This document shows, one piece after another, positions 8,010 to 15,871 of a stretch of DNA of 36,931 bases (positions are counted from its first letter, which is position 1; each line of letters begins with the position of its first letter). Made by a program: the position numbers and the translations under genes. Below the pieces are notes generated by a model. It ran no database searches and was not told the origin of the DNA. It saw only the letters and a list, made by a program, of their open reading frames with translations. Origin of the DNA: Hyphomicrobiales bacterium (GTDB lineage: Bacteria; Pseudomonadota; Alphaproteobacteria; Rhizobiales; Rhizobiaceae); assembly GCA_900469445.1 (NCBI GenBank), contig UBXM01000019.1, positions 133,784 to 170,714 of the forward strand, written 5' to 3'.

Positions 8010-8939
8010 TCAGAGCGCCTTTTCAAGCTTCGGCAGGATGTCGAAGAGATCACCGACGAGGCCGTAGTCCGCGACCTGAAAGATCGGCGCTTCCTCGTCC
8101 TTGTTGATGGCGACGATGACCTTGGAATCCTTCATGCCGGCAAGATGCTGGATCGCACCGGAAATGCCGACCGCGATGTAGAGATCGGGGGCGACGACCT
8201 TGCCGGTCTGGCCGACCTGCCAGTCGTTCGGGGCGTAACCTGCGTCGACCGCAGCACGCGATGCGCCAACGGCTGCACCCAGCTTGTCGGCCACCGGAAG
8301 GATGACTTCCTGGAATTTTTCCGAGGAGCCGAGCGCGCGACCACCCGAGATGATCACCTTGGCCGATGTCAGTTCCGGACGCTCGGACGAAGCGAGTGCA
8401 TCCGAGACGAAGGAGGAGATGCCCGGATTGGCGGCAGCCGAGACGGCTTCGACAGAAGCCGAACCGCCTTCACCGGCGGCAGCGAAGGATGCCGTGCGCA
8501 CGGTGATGACTTTCTTTGCATCGCTCGACTGGACGGTCTGGATGGCGTTGCCGGCATAGATCGGGCGCTTGAACGTGTCGGCGGAAACCACCTCGACGAT
8601 TTCCGAGATCTGCATCACGTCGAGAAGGGCTGCAACGCGCGGCAGCACGTTCTTGGCCGAGGTGGTGGCCGGGGCGATGATGACGTCATAGGCAGGTGCC
8701 AGAGAGACGATCAGGGCGCCGAGCGGTTCCGCGAGATTGTTGGTCAGCGAGGCATCGTCGGCGACGAGAACCTTGGAGACGCCTGCAAGTTTGGCTGCTG
8801 CATCCGCTGCGGCCTTGGCGCCGGCGCCGGCGACGAGAACATGTACGTCGCCGCCAATTTGCGATGCTGCGGTGAGAGCCTTGGCCGTCTGTTCCGAAAG
8901 GCCGGAGGCGTCGTTTTCTGCCAGAAGAAGAATGGTCAT
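8010..8939 (-). CDS. etfA: Electron transfer flavoprotein alpha subunit
   Basis: The 309-residue FAD-carrying subunit of the ETF heterodimer, which takes electrons from acyl-CoA and other flavin dehydrogenases and passes them to ETF:ubiquinone oxidoreductase. The C-terminal FAD-binding domain is complete: SGGRALGS, then [24 protein letters not shown], and the closing [11 protein letters not shown] segment. It starts 21 bp after the etfB stop, so the two are co-transcribed. The ATG lies behind AAGGAG-like sequence. This is the housekeeping type rather than the FixB nitrogen-fixation form, judged by its setting beside a 3-hydroxyacyl-CoA dehydrogenase and not fix genes. Confidence 0.96.
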   Translation of the reverse strand: MTILLLAENDASGLSEQTAKALTAASQIGGDVHVLVAGAGAKAAADAAAKLAGVSKVLVADDASLTNNLAEPLGALIVSLAPAYDVIIAPATTSAKNVLPRVAALLDVMQISEIVEVVSADTFKRPIYAGNAIQTVQSSDAKKVITVRTASFAAAGEGGSASVEAVSAAANPGISSFVSDALASSERPELTSAKVIISGGRALGSSEKFQEVILPVADKLGAAVGASRAAVDAGYAPNDWQVGQTGKVVAPDLYIAVGISGAIQHLAGMKDSKVIVAINKDEEAPIFQVADYGLVGDLFDILPKLEKAL

Positions 8940-8960
8940 GTTTTTTGTCTCCTTGCCTTG

Positions 8961-9707
8961 TCAGATCACGCCGGCGGTCTTGAGGCTGGCAACCAGCTCT
9001 TCGACGCTTGCCACCTTGACGCCAGCCTTGCGGCCGCCCGGCTCTTCGGTCTTCAGCACCTTGAGGCGCGGTGCCGTGTCGACGCCGAAATCGGCCGGAG
9101 CCTTCTTGTCGAGCGGCTTCTTCTTCGCCTTCATGATATTCGGCAGCGAGGCATAGCGCGGCTCGTTGAGGCGCAGGTCAGTCGTCACGACGGCTGGGAG
9201 CTTCACCTCGATCGTCTGCGAACCGCCATCGACTTCGCGGGTAACGGTCGCCTTGTCGCCGGATACTTCGATCTTGGAGGCGAAGGTTGCCTGGGCGGTG
9301 CCGAGCAATGCCGCCAGCATCTGGCCTGTCTGGTTGGAATCGTCATCGATCGCCTGCTTGCCGACGATGATCAGGCCGGGCGCTTCGGCGTCGACGACGC
9401 CCTTCAGGATCTTGGCGACGGCGAGCGGCTCGACGGCGTCATCGGTCTCGACGAGGATGGCGCGGTCGGCGCCCATGGCGAGCGCGGTGCGCAGCGTTTC
9501 TTCCGCCTTGGCCGGGCCGATCGACACGACCACCACTTCTTCCGCCTTGCCTGCTTCCTTCAGCCGCAGCGCCTCTTCGACCGAGATTTCGTCAAAGGGG
9601 TTCATCGACATCTTCACATTGGCGAGTTCCACGCCCGTGCCATCCGGTTTGACGCGGATTTTCACGTTGTAATCGACGACTCGCTTAACAGGCACCAGGA
9701 TCTTCAT
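8961..9707 (-). CDS. etfB: Electron transfer flavoprotein beta subunit
   Basis: The 248-residue partner of EtfA; it contributes the AMP-binding and dehydrogenase-docking part of ETF. It begins [19 protein letters not shown], typical of the group, and contains [36 protein letters not shown] and the late recognition-loop region [22 protein letters not shown] with the conserved leucine/alanine-lysine cluster. AAGGAAGG lies just before the ATG. It is the first gene of the etfBA pair; the 139 bp between it and the rhomboid stop hold no further gene and must carry its promoter, although I see no box pair good enough to call. Confidence 0.96.
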   Translation of the reverse strand: MKILVPVKRVVDYNVKIRVKPDGTGVELANVKMSMNPFDEISVEEALRLKEAGKAEEVVVVSIGPAKAEETLRTALAMGADRAILVETDDAVEPLAVAKILKGVVDAEAPGLIIVGKQAIDDDSNQTGQMLAALLGTAQATFASKIEVSGDKATVTREVDGGSQTIEVKLPAVVTTDLRLNEPRYASLPNIMKAKKKPLDKKAPADFGVDTAPRLKVLKTEEPGGRKAGVKVASVEELVASLKTAGVI

Positions 9708-9846
9708 GGGGTCCTTCCTTGACTATCTCCGACGGCAAAATGCGATATCTGCCATCTCCTCATGTGTCAGTGGGCGACATGGATACGCATTTTTCACCCG
9801 AATACAACGCCGTTTCCATGCCGACACTTGCGCATTTCTCATATCC

Positions 9847-10593
9847 CTATTCGACGCGTGCGGGTACCCGCGGAACGCCCGGTTTGTGATGCACGGCGCG
9901 TGGTGTGACGATCTGCCGGTCGAAGAGCGGAACGCCCGGCCGCCGCATGACGAGCACCAGAAGCGCCCCGGCAATGATGCCGCCGACATGCGCTCCCCAA
10001 GAGACCGCATCGTCCATATTGAGCGCCAGCATAACGAATTGCTGGGCGATCCACAGCGCCAGCGGAATGAAGGCCGGCAGCGGCAGTGGGATACGAAACA
10101 GAACCAGCACCCAGACGCGCACCCGCGGATGCAGCAGGAAATAGGCCGCGACGACCCCGGAGATCGCGCCCGATGCGCCAATCAGCGGGCCTTCCGATTG
10201 TGGTGCGACGAAGCCGTGGAATGCGGCGCCCGCGGCCGCGCAGAGAAGGTAGAAGGCCAGAAAGCGGAAATGGCCAAGCGCATCTTCGACATTGTCCCCG
10301 AAGACCCAGAGAAAGAGCATGTTGGGGGCCAGATGCCAGAAGTCGATATGAAGGAAGGCATAGGTGAGGAAGGTCATGTCCTCCGGCACCAGAATCAGTG
10401 ACGGATCGAGCACCGCGTGGTCGAAGATCAGGGCGGGGATAAAGCCCAGGCCCAGCGAGGCGCGTTCGGCCTGTTCTACCGGCGCTAACGTGGTGAACAA
10501 CCATGCCAGCACATTCAGCACGATCAGGCTGATCGTGACCCATTGGACGCGGATATATTTCAGCTCGTTCGTGTCATGCAGCGGGACGAACAT
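9847..10593 (-). CDS. Rhomboid-family intramembrane serine protease
   Basis: A 248-residue polytopic membrane protein with six or more hydrophobic segments. The catalytic serine lies in GASGAISG on the fourth core helix, the catalytic histidine in SWGAHVGGIIAG on the sixth, and the HIDFWHLAPNML loop before the second helix matches the family (H...HxxxN). Rhomboids cleave single-pass membrane proteins within the bilayer; the substrate here is unknown. The ATG at 10593 has AGGAG 7 bases upstream; the longer frame to 10671 overlaps the preceding gene and is rejected. It starts 22 bp after the cobalamin adenosyltransferase stop, so the pair is probably one operon. Confidence 0.92.
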   Translation of the reverse strand: MFVPLHDTNELKYIRVQWVTISLIVLNVLAWLFTTLAPVEQAERASLGLGFIPALIFDHAVLDPSLILVPEDMTFLTYAFLHIDFWHLAPNMLFLWVFGDNVEDALGHFRFLAFYLLCAAAGAAFHGFVAPQSEGPLIGASGAISGVVAAYFLLHPRVRVWVLVLFRIPLPLPAFIPLALWIAQQFVMLALNMDDAVSWGAHVGGIIAGALLVLVMRRPGVPLFDRQIVTPRAVHHKPGVPRVPARVE

Positions 10594-10615
10594 GCGCGAT
10601 CTCCTGGAGCGGCAA

Positions 10616-11188
10616 CTAGCGGTGTTTGCCGGGAACCCACAAAATATCGGCCTGTCCGCGATCATTTGCAAAGCGGGCGGCGACGAAGAGGAAATCGGAG
10701 AGGCGATTGATGTATTTCAGTGCCGCCGCGCCGACCTTTTCCTGCCGTGACAGTTCCACCATCAGCCGTTCGGCGCGTCTGGCGATGGTTCTTGCCATGT
10801 GCAGATTGGCGGCGGCGGCCGTGCCGCCGGGCAGCACGAAGGATTTCAGCGGATCGAGTTCGCCGTTCAGGCTGTCGATCTCCCGTTCCAGCCGCTCGGC
10901 CTGCGCCTCGATGATGCGCAGCGGCTCATAGTCGAGCGTCTCGCCGGTATCCGGTGTCGCAAGGTCGGAGCCGAGATCGAAAAGATCGTTCTGGATGCGG
11001 ACCAGCATCACGTCGAGTTCATCCACGCCTATTGTGTGAAGCCGCGCAAGGCCTACCGCCGAATTGGTCTCGTCGACCGTGCCATAAGCTTCTACGCGCA
11101 GATCGAATTTTTCGCGGCGGGGGCCGGAGACGAGCCCGGTCGTGCCTTTGTCGCCGGTGCGGGTGTAGATCTTGTTGAGTTTTACCAT
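10616..11188 (-). CDS. PduO-type cob(I)yrinic acid a,c-diamide adenosyltransferase
   Basis: Transfers the adenosyl group of ATP to cob(I)alamin to give coenzyme B12. The 190-residue protein has the family N-terminus VKLNKIYTRTGDKGTTGL, which binds ATP phosphates, then the YGTVDETNSAVGLAR helix, the DLFDLGSDLATP segment, the FVLPGGT loop, and the closing LNRLSDFLFVAAR-like stretch (here YINRLSDFLFVAAR). Trimeric four-helix bundle by homology. B12 is used by methylmalonyl-CoA mutase and ribonucleotide reductase in rhizobia. The gene lies between a RIME-like repeat upstream and the rhomboid gene downstream. Confidence 0.94.
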   Translation of the reverse strand: MVKLNKIYTRTGDKGTTGLVSGPRREKFDLRVEAYGTVDETNSAVGLARLHTIGVDELDVMLVRIQNDLFDLGSDLATPDTGETLDYEPLRIIEAQAERLEREIDSLNGELDPLKSFVLPGGTAAAANLHMARTIARRAERLMVELSRQEKVGAAALKYINRLSDFLFVAARFANDRGQADILWVPGKHR

Positions 11189-11224
11189 TTTGCTATCAGT
11201 CCCTTCTTGCGGTGGAGCTGCCGC

Positions 11225-11361
11225 TCACCCTAACCCTCTCCCCGCAAGCGGGGCGAGGGGACGTGCCTTGCTCGGCGATAGAGATTGGAGCAAGACGGTG
11301 CCACATCGTCCTTCTCCCCGTTTGCGGGGAGAAGGTGCCGGCAGGCGGACGAGGGGCTGCC
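11225..11361. repeat. RIME-like rhizobial intergenic mosaic element
   Basis: Two related palindromes, 11234-11260 (CCCTCTCCCCGC...GCGGGGCGAGGGG) and 11310-11335 (CTTCTCCCCG...CGGGGAGAAG), are separated by about 50 bp and followed by GCCGGCAGGCGGACGAGGGG. This two-palindrome layout is that of the Rhizobium intergenic mosaic elements. The tail is repeated at window bases 1-29. It fills most of the gap between the twin-TM gene and the adenosyltransferase gene, both on the minus strand, and could be transcribed as a structured spacer. Confidence 0.75.
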
Positions 11362-11390
11362 ATGTTTCACTTGGTCCAAAGATAGCTCAC

Positions 11391-11594
11391 TCAACTCGGC
11401 CGTCCCCCGCCGGTGATCCACAGCGTCAGCATGATCAGCGCGATCGCTACCGCCTGAAGGATGACGCGCAGCTGCATCAGCTTGTTGGAGCGGTTGGCGT
11501 TGTTGCCTTTCAGCATGTTGAACAGTCCGCGGATCAGGACAAGCACGACGAGGCCCATCACGATCAGGGTTAGGATGGTGGTGAAACTCGACAT
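11391..11594 (-). CDS. Twin transmembrane helix small protein (HIG1-like)
   Basis: A 67-residue protein made almost only of two membrane helices, about residues 6-27 and 43-61, joined by a short basic loop that contains NNANRSNKLMQLRVILQA. This matches the alphaproteobacterial twin-TM small proteins related to the eukaryotic HIG1 domain, where members bind respiratory supercomplexes; a role in bacteria is not established. It lies 20 bp after the SDR stop, on the same strand, so the two are likely co-transcribed. The family call rests on the loop sequence and the two-helix layout. Confidence 0.85.
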   Translation of the reverse strand: MSSFTTILTLIVMGLVVLVLIRGLFNMLKGNNANRSNKLMQLRVILQAVAIALIMLTLWITGGGRPS

Positions 11595-11614
11595 GTCCTG
11601 CCTCCCGTCAGTTG

Positions 11615-12448
11615 TCAGTCGATACGGCGCATCAGTGTGTAGAAGAGCTGCGCCGGAAGCAGTCTCTTCAGCAACGCACCCTGCTTTGCAGGTCTGGTTA
11701 CCAGATAATGCGGCTTTGGACGAGGCGCGTTCAGGGCGTGATCGAGCACCTTGTAAACCGCTTCCGGCCCGAGCTTGTGGCGGTTGACTGGGCCGCTGCC
11801 ATCAAGGCGTTTCAGCTGCCTTGCGTAGTCGGCGGCATGCGCTGAATTTTCAAGATCGATATTCTCGCTAATCTTGGCAAGCGCATTGGCGGTGAAACGG
11901 GTGGCGATCGGTCCCGGCTCGATGAGGCTCACCTCGATGCCGCTGCCGGCAAGCTCCATCCGCATTGTCAGCGTCAGGCCCTCGAGCGCATATTTCGATG
12001 CAGTGTAAGCGCCGCGATACCGATAGGGCAAAAGGCCGAGGATTGAGGAGCAGTTGACGATACGGCCGCGTCCTTGAGCCCGCATCAAGGGAATAACCTG
12101 CCGGGTCAGTTCGTGCCAGCCGAACAGGTTGGTCTCGAACTGGACGCGCAGCACATCCGTCGCCAGATCCTCCACCGCGCCCGGCTGGCCGTAAGCGCCG
12201 TTATTGAACAGCGCGTCGATCCTGCCGCCGGTGCGGTCGACTACGGTTTGCACCAGCTGATCGATCGTATCCTGCTTCGTATAATCGAGGATCAGCGCCT
12301 CTATGCCGTCAGCTTCTAGAGCGGCAAGATCCTCTGTCTTTCGCACCGTGGCGAAGACGCGCCAGCCGTCGGCCTTCAATGCCCTTGCCGCATAAGCGCC
12401 TATACCCGAGGAACAGCCGGTGACAATGATCGTTCTTGTTGCAGTCAT
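11615..12448 (-). CDS. Short-chain dehydrogenase/reductase
   Basis: A 277-residue classical SDR. It has the NAD(P)-binding TGCSSGIG at residues 10-17, NNGAYG after beta-4, the catalytic serine in NCSSILG, and YTASK with the catalytic Tyr and Lys, followed by PGPIATRF. An Arg in the beta-2 region (ATVRKTED) suggests NADP preference. The substrate is not predictable; the closest general type is the SDR group often labelled oxidoreductase or retinol-dehydrogenase-like. It diverges from the YihY-like gene, with 82 bp between the two start codons that must hold both promoters, and leads the twin-TM gene. Confidence 0.9.
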   Translation of the reverse strand: MTATRTIIVTGCSSGIGAYAARALKADGWRVFATVRKTEDLAALEADGIEALILDYTKQDTIDQLVQTVVDRTGGRIDALFNNGAYGQPGAVEDLATDVLRVQFETNLFGWHELTRQVIPLMRAQGRGRIVNCSSILGLLPYRYRGAYTASKYALEGLTLTMRMELAGSGIEVSLIEPGPIATRFTANALAKISENIDLENSAHAADYARQLKRLDGSGPVNRHKLGPEAVYKVLDHALNAPRPKPHYLVTRPAKQGALLKRLLPAQLFYTLMRRID

Positions 12449-12530
12449 TCAGGAATTCTTCCTCGGCACTCACCTGTACAAGTGAGAATGTTCCTCCCAT
12501 ATTTCGCCTTAAGTCACAACGGAGCAGACC

Positions 12531-13505
12531 TTGCAGGAAGAAACACGCCGGCCGCGATGGCACCGATTGGCCTTCAAGGTCCTGTGGGATGCCTATTGGC
12601 ATTTCTCGGAGGACGACGGCTGGGCTATGGCAAGCCATGTGGCGCTTTCCGGCCTGCTGGCGCTTTTCCCCTTCCTGATCTTCGGCACGGCGCTGGCCGG
12701 TTTTCTGGGGGCGGGCGGATTTTCCGAAACGGCCATCCATCTGATGTTCGACGCCTGGCCGGCCGATATCGCCAATCCGATCGCGTCGGAAATCCAGCGG
12801 GTGATCGACATGCCGCGCGGCGGGCTTTTGACCCTCTCGGTGCTTGCTGCCGCCTATTTCGCCTCCAACGGCGTCGAGGCGCTGCGCATCTCGCTCAACC
12901 GCGCCTACCGCGTGACGGAGACGCGGGCCTGGTATGTGACGCGTCTCGCCAGCCTCGGTTACGTCATCGTCGCGGTCATCATCTTCGCCGTGATCAGCAT
13001 CGTGCTTCTGGCGGTGCCGGTGGCGCAGCGCTTTGCGGAAACCAAGTTTCCGTGGCTGATGAGCGATCTCAATGCACTCGCCAATTGGGGCCTTGTCGGC
13101 ACCGGCCTGCTTCTGATGATCGGGTTACTCTTTTCGCATAAATGGTTGCCGGCAGGCGACCGGCGGATCATCGATGTGTTGCCGGGGGTGGTGCTGACCA
13201 TCGTCATCTGGACGATCTTCGGTTTCGGCTTTGCCGCCTATCTGTCGAGTTTCGCCAATTACGCTGCCACCTATGCGGGGCTCGCCTCGATCATGATCGT
13301 GCTGGTCTTCCTCTACATGGTCGGCGTGATCTTCATGCTGGGGGCCGAACTCAATGCCGCGATCCTCAAATACAAGGTCTATTCGGTGGTCAATCAGGTG
13401 AACAAGAAGCGCAAGGCCAAGCGCTCCGGCCGGTCACAATCCGACAAGGCGGCGAATGTCGGCGGGGGAGAGACCATCCTTACGAAGAGCCGCAATTCCG
13501 GTTGA
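12531..13505 (+). CDS. YihY/virulence factor BrkB family inner-membrane protein
   Basis: A 324-residue polytopic membrane protein of the YihY/UPF0761 family, once misnamed ribonuclease BN; function unknown. About six membrane segments are visible between residues 40 and 290. Family hallmarks include AMASHVALSGLLALFPFL near the start and ASNGVEALRISLNRAY after the second segment. The start is TTG at 12531, with GGAG 6 bases before; the next in-frame ATG is inside the first conserved segment. The tail after residue 285 is basic and hydrophilic, and its last 72 bases overlap the end of gluQ on the other strand. Confidence 0.9.
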   Translation: MQEETRRPRWHRLAFKVLWDAYWHFSEDDGWAMASHVALSGLLALFPFLIFGTALAGFLGAGGFSETAIHLMFDAWPADIANPIASEIQRVIDMPRGGLLTLSVLAAAYFASNGVEALRISLNRAYRVTETRAWYVTRLASLGYVIVAVIIFAVISIVLLAVPVAQRFAETKFPWLMSDLNALANWGLVGTGLLLMIGLLFSHKWLPAGDRRIIDVLPGVVLTIVIWTIFGFGFAAYLSSFANYAATYAGLASIMIVLVFLYMVGVIFMLGAELNAAILKYKVYSVVNQVNKKRKAKRSGRSQSDKAANVGGGETILTKSRNSG

Positions 13506-14315
13506 TCCCTCGCTTTTCGACAGTTTGCGCCCGTCGCCTCCGAGGGTAAGCCGGTGGTGGTGGTAGACGGGTTGGGGAAGCCCAAGCAATTCCTGCAGCA
13601 GCCGGTGGATGGCGGTGGCGGCGTAGAGATCCTGGCCGCGTACCACATGGGTTATGCCCTGTAGGGCATCATCGACCACGACCGACAGGTGATAGCTCGA
13701 CGGCGCATCCGAACGGGACAGGATGACATCGCCCCAGATCGCCGGATCGGCCTTGATGATGTCCGTTTGCCCGCTGCCGGTTTCCTGCCATGTGAGCGGT
13801 TTTTCGATCAGCGCAACCGCCTTGCCCACATCCAGCCGCCATGCATGTTTTACGCCCCGTGCCATCAAGTCGGCGCGTTCCGCCTCGCTGCGTGTCCTGT
13901 CGTCATCGGGATAAAGCGGCGACCCATCGGGGTCTCGCGGCCATGTCGTACCCTTGGCCTCATATTCCGCCACACGGGACTTCACCTCGCCGCGGGTGAG
14001 GAAAGCTGGATAGACCACTCCCATCTCGCGTAACCTGTCGAGGGCTTCCCGATAGGCATCAAAATGCTCCGACTGGCGGCGCACCGGTATTTCCCAATCA
14101 AGACCGAGCCAGGCGAGGTCGCGATAGATCATCTCCTCGAATTCGGGTGTACAGCGCGCCAGATCGATGTCTTCGATGCGCAGCAGAAACCGTCCACCCG
14201 TTGCCTTTGCCATGTCGTGGTTCAGCAATGCGGACAAGGCGTGGCCGAGATGGAGAAAGCCGTTCGGACTTGGTGCGAAACGAAATACTGGGCGATCTGA
14301 ATGCTTTGACTGCAT
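13434..14315 (-). CDS. gluQ: Glutamyl-Q tRNA(Asp) synthetase
   Basis: A 293-residue truncated glutamyl-tRNA synthetase paralogue that puts glutamate on the queuosine base of tRNA-Asp. It has the catalytic half only: RFAPSPNGFLHLGHA with the HIGH-like HLGH, the LRIEDID segment, GQDLYAATAIHRLLQ and the KMSKS-like KLSKS near residue 260. The anticodon-binding domain of true GltX is absent, as expected. The insertion that holds the zinc Cys residues in E. coli reads VYPAFLTRGEV here without cysteines. The last 72 bases overlap the 3' end of the YihY-like gene on the opposite strand. Start region abuts a repeat element at 14323. Confidence 0.93.
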   Translation of the reverse strand: MQSKHSDRPVFRFAPSPNGFLHLGHALSALLNHDMAKATGGRFLLRIEDIDLARCTPEFEEMIYRDLAWLGLDWEIPVRRQSEHFDAYREALDRLREMGVVYPAFLTRGEVKSRVAEYEAKGTTWPRDPDGSPLYPDDDRTRSEAERADLMARGVKHAWRLDVGKAVALIEKPLTWQETGSGQTDIIKADPAIWGDVILSRSDAPSSYHLSVVVDDALQGITHVVRGQDLYAATAIHRLLQELLGLPQPVYHHHRLTLGGDGRKLSKSEGSTGIAALRKDGLSPADIRRLVGL

Positions 14316-14322
14316 GAACTGC

Positions 14323-14497
14323 GCTTGTGTTTGGATCCTCGGGTCAAGCCCGAGGATGACGAGCTTGTGGTGAGGATCTAGCAGATAGCAGCCTTGGGAG
14401 CTTGCGGAATCGTTTCCTCAGATACCGGGGCTGAACGCCTCGCCACAAATCTCTCCGCCGTCATCCTCGGGCTTGACCCGAGGATCCGAACACAAGC
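14323..14497. repeat. Intergenic element bounded by 38-bp inverted repeats
   Basis: The 38 bases at 14323-14360 and the reverse complement of 14460-14497 differ at one position. Each arm holds its own palindrome TCCTCGGG-N5-CCCGAGGA (14336-14356 and its mirror). The 99-bp centre also has shorter inverted matches (TTGTGGTGAGG near 14365 and CCTCGCCACAA near 14440). No open frame lies inside. The element fills the gap between gluQ and the glycosylase gene and ends 11 bp before the glycosylase start. The TCCTCGGG arm recurs at 36843-36863. Confidence 0.75.
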
Positions 14498-14508
14498 ATG
14501 GATGTGAC

Positions 14509-15165
14509 ATGGGCGAAAACCAATTCAGCATCATCCGCAACGACGCCGACATCCGGAACGGCCTCCGAGAGCTCCTGCTGCTCGACCCCCGCCTTGTCCC
14601 GATCGCCGAGATCGCCGGCCCGCTTCCGCTGAGGCTAGCTGCGCCCGGTTTTGCCGGTCTCGCCTCGATCATCGTGTCGCAGATGGTATCGCGGGCGAGC
14701 GCTGATGCGATCTGGCGGCGGATCGAGGCGGCGGGACCGGTGACGGCGCAAGCCTATGCGGCGCTTGCGCCCGAGATCATCGCCACATTCGGCCTTTCCC
14801 GCGCCAAGGCCTCGACGTTGACTTCTCTTTCGCAAGCGGTTCTCACCGGCGCGATCGATCTGGACGGGATCTGCGTGATCGAGGGTGAGGAGGCGCTCCG
14901 GCAGCTTGTGTCCCTGCCCGGCATCGGCCCGTGGACGGCCGAAGTCTATCTGATGTTCTGCGCCGGTCATGCGGATATCTTTCCCGGCGGGGATGTGGCG
15001 CTGCAGACTTCCGTCGGCCGGGCCTTCGCGATGGAGGTGAGGCCGTCATCCAGACAGCTCGTCGAAACCGCCAGATCATGGTCGCCCTACCGGTCGATCG
15101 CGGCCCGGCTTTTCTGGGCTTATTACGCTGCGACCATGCGTCGCGAGGCTTTGCCGATCGTATAA
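14509..15165 (+). CDS. DNA-3-methyladenine glycosylase, AlkA-like (HhH-GPD)
   Basis: A 218-residue base-excision repair glycosylase that removes alkylated purines from DNA. The HhH-GPD fold is clear: FAGLASIIVSQMVS in the N-terminal helices, the helix-hairpin-helix LVSLPGIGPWTAE near residues 133-145, and the catalytic Asp162 in FPGGDVAL. It lacks the N-terminal beta domain of E. coli AlkA, as in the shorter AlkA-like type. The ATG at 14509 is chosen because homology starts soon after; the upstream frame to 14473 runs into the inverted-repeat element. The ribosome site is weak (GGATG). A 7-bp hairpin (TAAATGC...GCATTTA) overlaps its stop codon and may end transcription. Confidence 0.9.
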   Translation: MGENQFSIIRNDADIRNGLRELLLLDPRLVPIAEIAGPLPLRLAAPGFAGLASIIVSQMVSRASADAIWRRIEAAGPVTAQAYAALAPEIIATFGLSRAKASTLTSLSQAVLTGAIDLDGICVIEGEEALRQLVSLPGIGPWTAEVYLMFCAGHADIFPGGDVALQTSVGRAFAMEVRPSSRQLVETARSWSPYRSIAARLFWAYYAATMRREALPIV

Positions 15166-15198
15166 ATGCGGTGAAGTATCCCGCTGCATTTATAGGGC

Positions 15199-15228
15199 TT
15201 CACAATCCTGTAACAACGGACCTAATAT
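15199..15228 (+). promoter_or_regulatory. Possible sigma-70 promoter of the HNH gene
   Basis: TTCACA (15199-15204) and TAATAT (15223-15228) are 18 bases apart, 37 bases upstream of the TTG start of the HNH gene. This is the best box pair in the gap after the glycosylase gene. It is a consensus match only. Confidence 0.4.
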
Positions 15229-15264
15229 AGAGGAGATAGATGCCGAATCGGGTAGGAGCGTCAC

Positions 15265-15822
15265 TTGACGATTGCAGTCTCCCCGCAGGCCTTGCCGGCG
15301 CTCGTCCTGAACGCTGACTACCGGCCGCTGAGTTACTATCCCTTGTCGTTGTGGTCCTGGCAGGACGCGATCAAGGCGGTCTTCCTTGACCGTGTGAACA
15401 TCATCGCCGAATACGATCATTCGGTCTGTTCGCCAAGCTTCACCATGCGCCTGCCAAGCGTCGTCAGCCTCAAGACCTATGTGCAGCCGACCCGCAACCC
15501 GGCCTTTACCCGGTTCAACGTGTTCCTGCGCGACAAGTTCGAATGCCAGTATTGCGGCGCGCATGACGAACTGACCTTCGACCACGTCATTCCGCGGGCC
15601 CATGGCGGCGAGACGACCTGGGAAAATGTCGTGGCGGCCTGTTCGCCCTGCAATCTCAGGAAGGGCAGCAAATTGCCGAAACAGGCCGGCATGATCCCGC
15701 ATCAGCGGCCCTATGCGCCGAGCGTGCAGGACCTGCACAATAATGGCCGGCTGTTCCCGCCGAACTACCTGCATGAAAGCTGGATGGACTATCTCTACTG
15801 GGATACCGAGCTGCAGCCCTGA
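15265..15822 (+). CDS. HNH endonuclease domain protein
   Basis: A 185-residue protein with an HNH nuclease domain in its second half. A zinc site is formed by CQYC (Cys94, Cys97) and CSPC (Cys126, Cys129); between them FDHVIPRAHGG supplies the DH pair (His107) and WENVVAACSPCN gives the N-terminal Asn of the motif. The first 80 residues (ALVLNADYRPLSYYP) are shared with a group of stand-alone alphaproteobacterial HNH proteins of unknown role. The start is TTG at 15265 with AGGAG 7 bases upstream; no ATG fits better. It stands alone, so a restriction or homing role has no contextual support. Confidence 0.88.
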   Translation: MTIAVSPQALPALVLNADYRPLSYYPLSLWSWQDAIKAVFLDRVNIIAEYDHSVCSPSFTMRLPSVVSLKTYVQPTRNPAFTRFNVFLRDKFECQYCGAHDELTFDHVIPRAHGGETTWENVVAACSPCNLRKGSKLPKQAGMIPHQRPYAPSVQDLHNNGRLFPPNYLHESWMDYLYWDTELQP

Positions 15823-15871
15823 CAGGGCCGCGGCACCCGGCTTACATGTTGCCGATTTGCGCGAAGGCCGC

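Noticed and set aside
7818..9722. A 634-codon plus-strand frame opposite etfA and etfB
   Set aside because: It spans two proven genes and the terminator between them; composition is that of a codon-bias shadow.
9708..9846. Possible riboswitch or leader before etfB
   Set aside because: No conserved riboswitch core or strong stem can be seen in these 139 bp.
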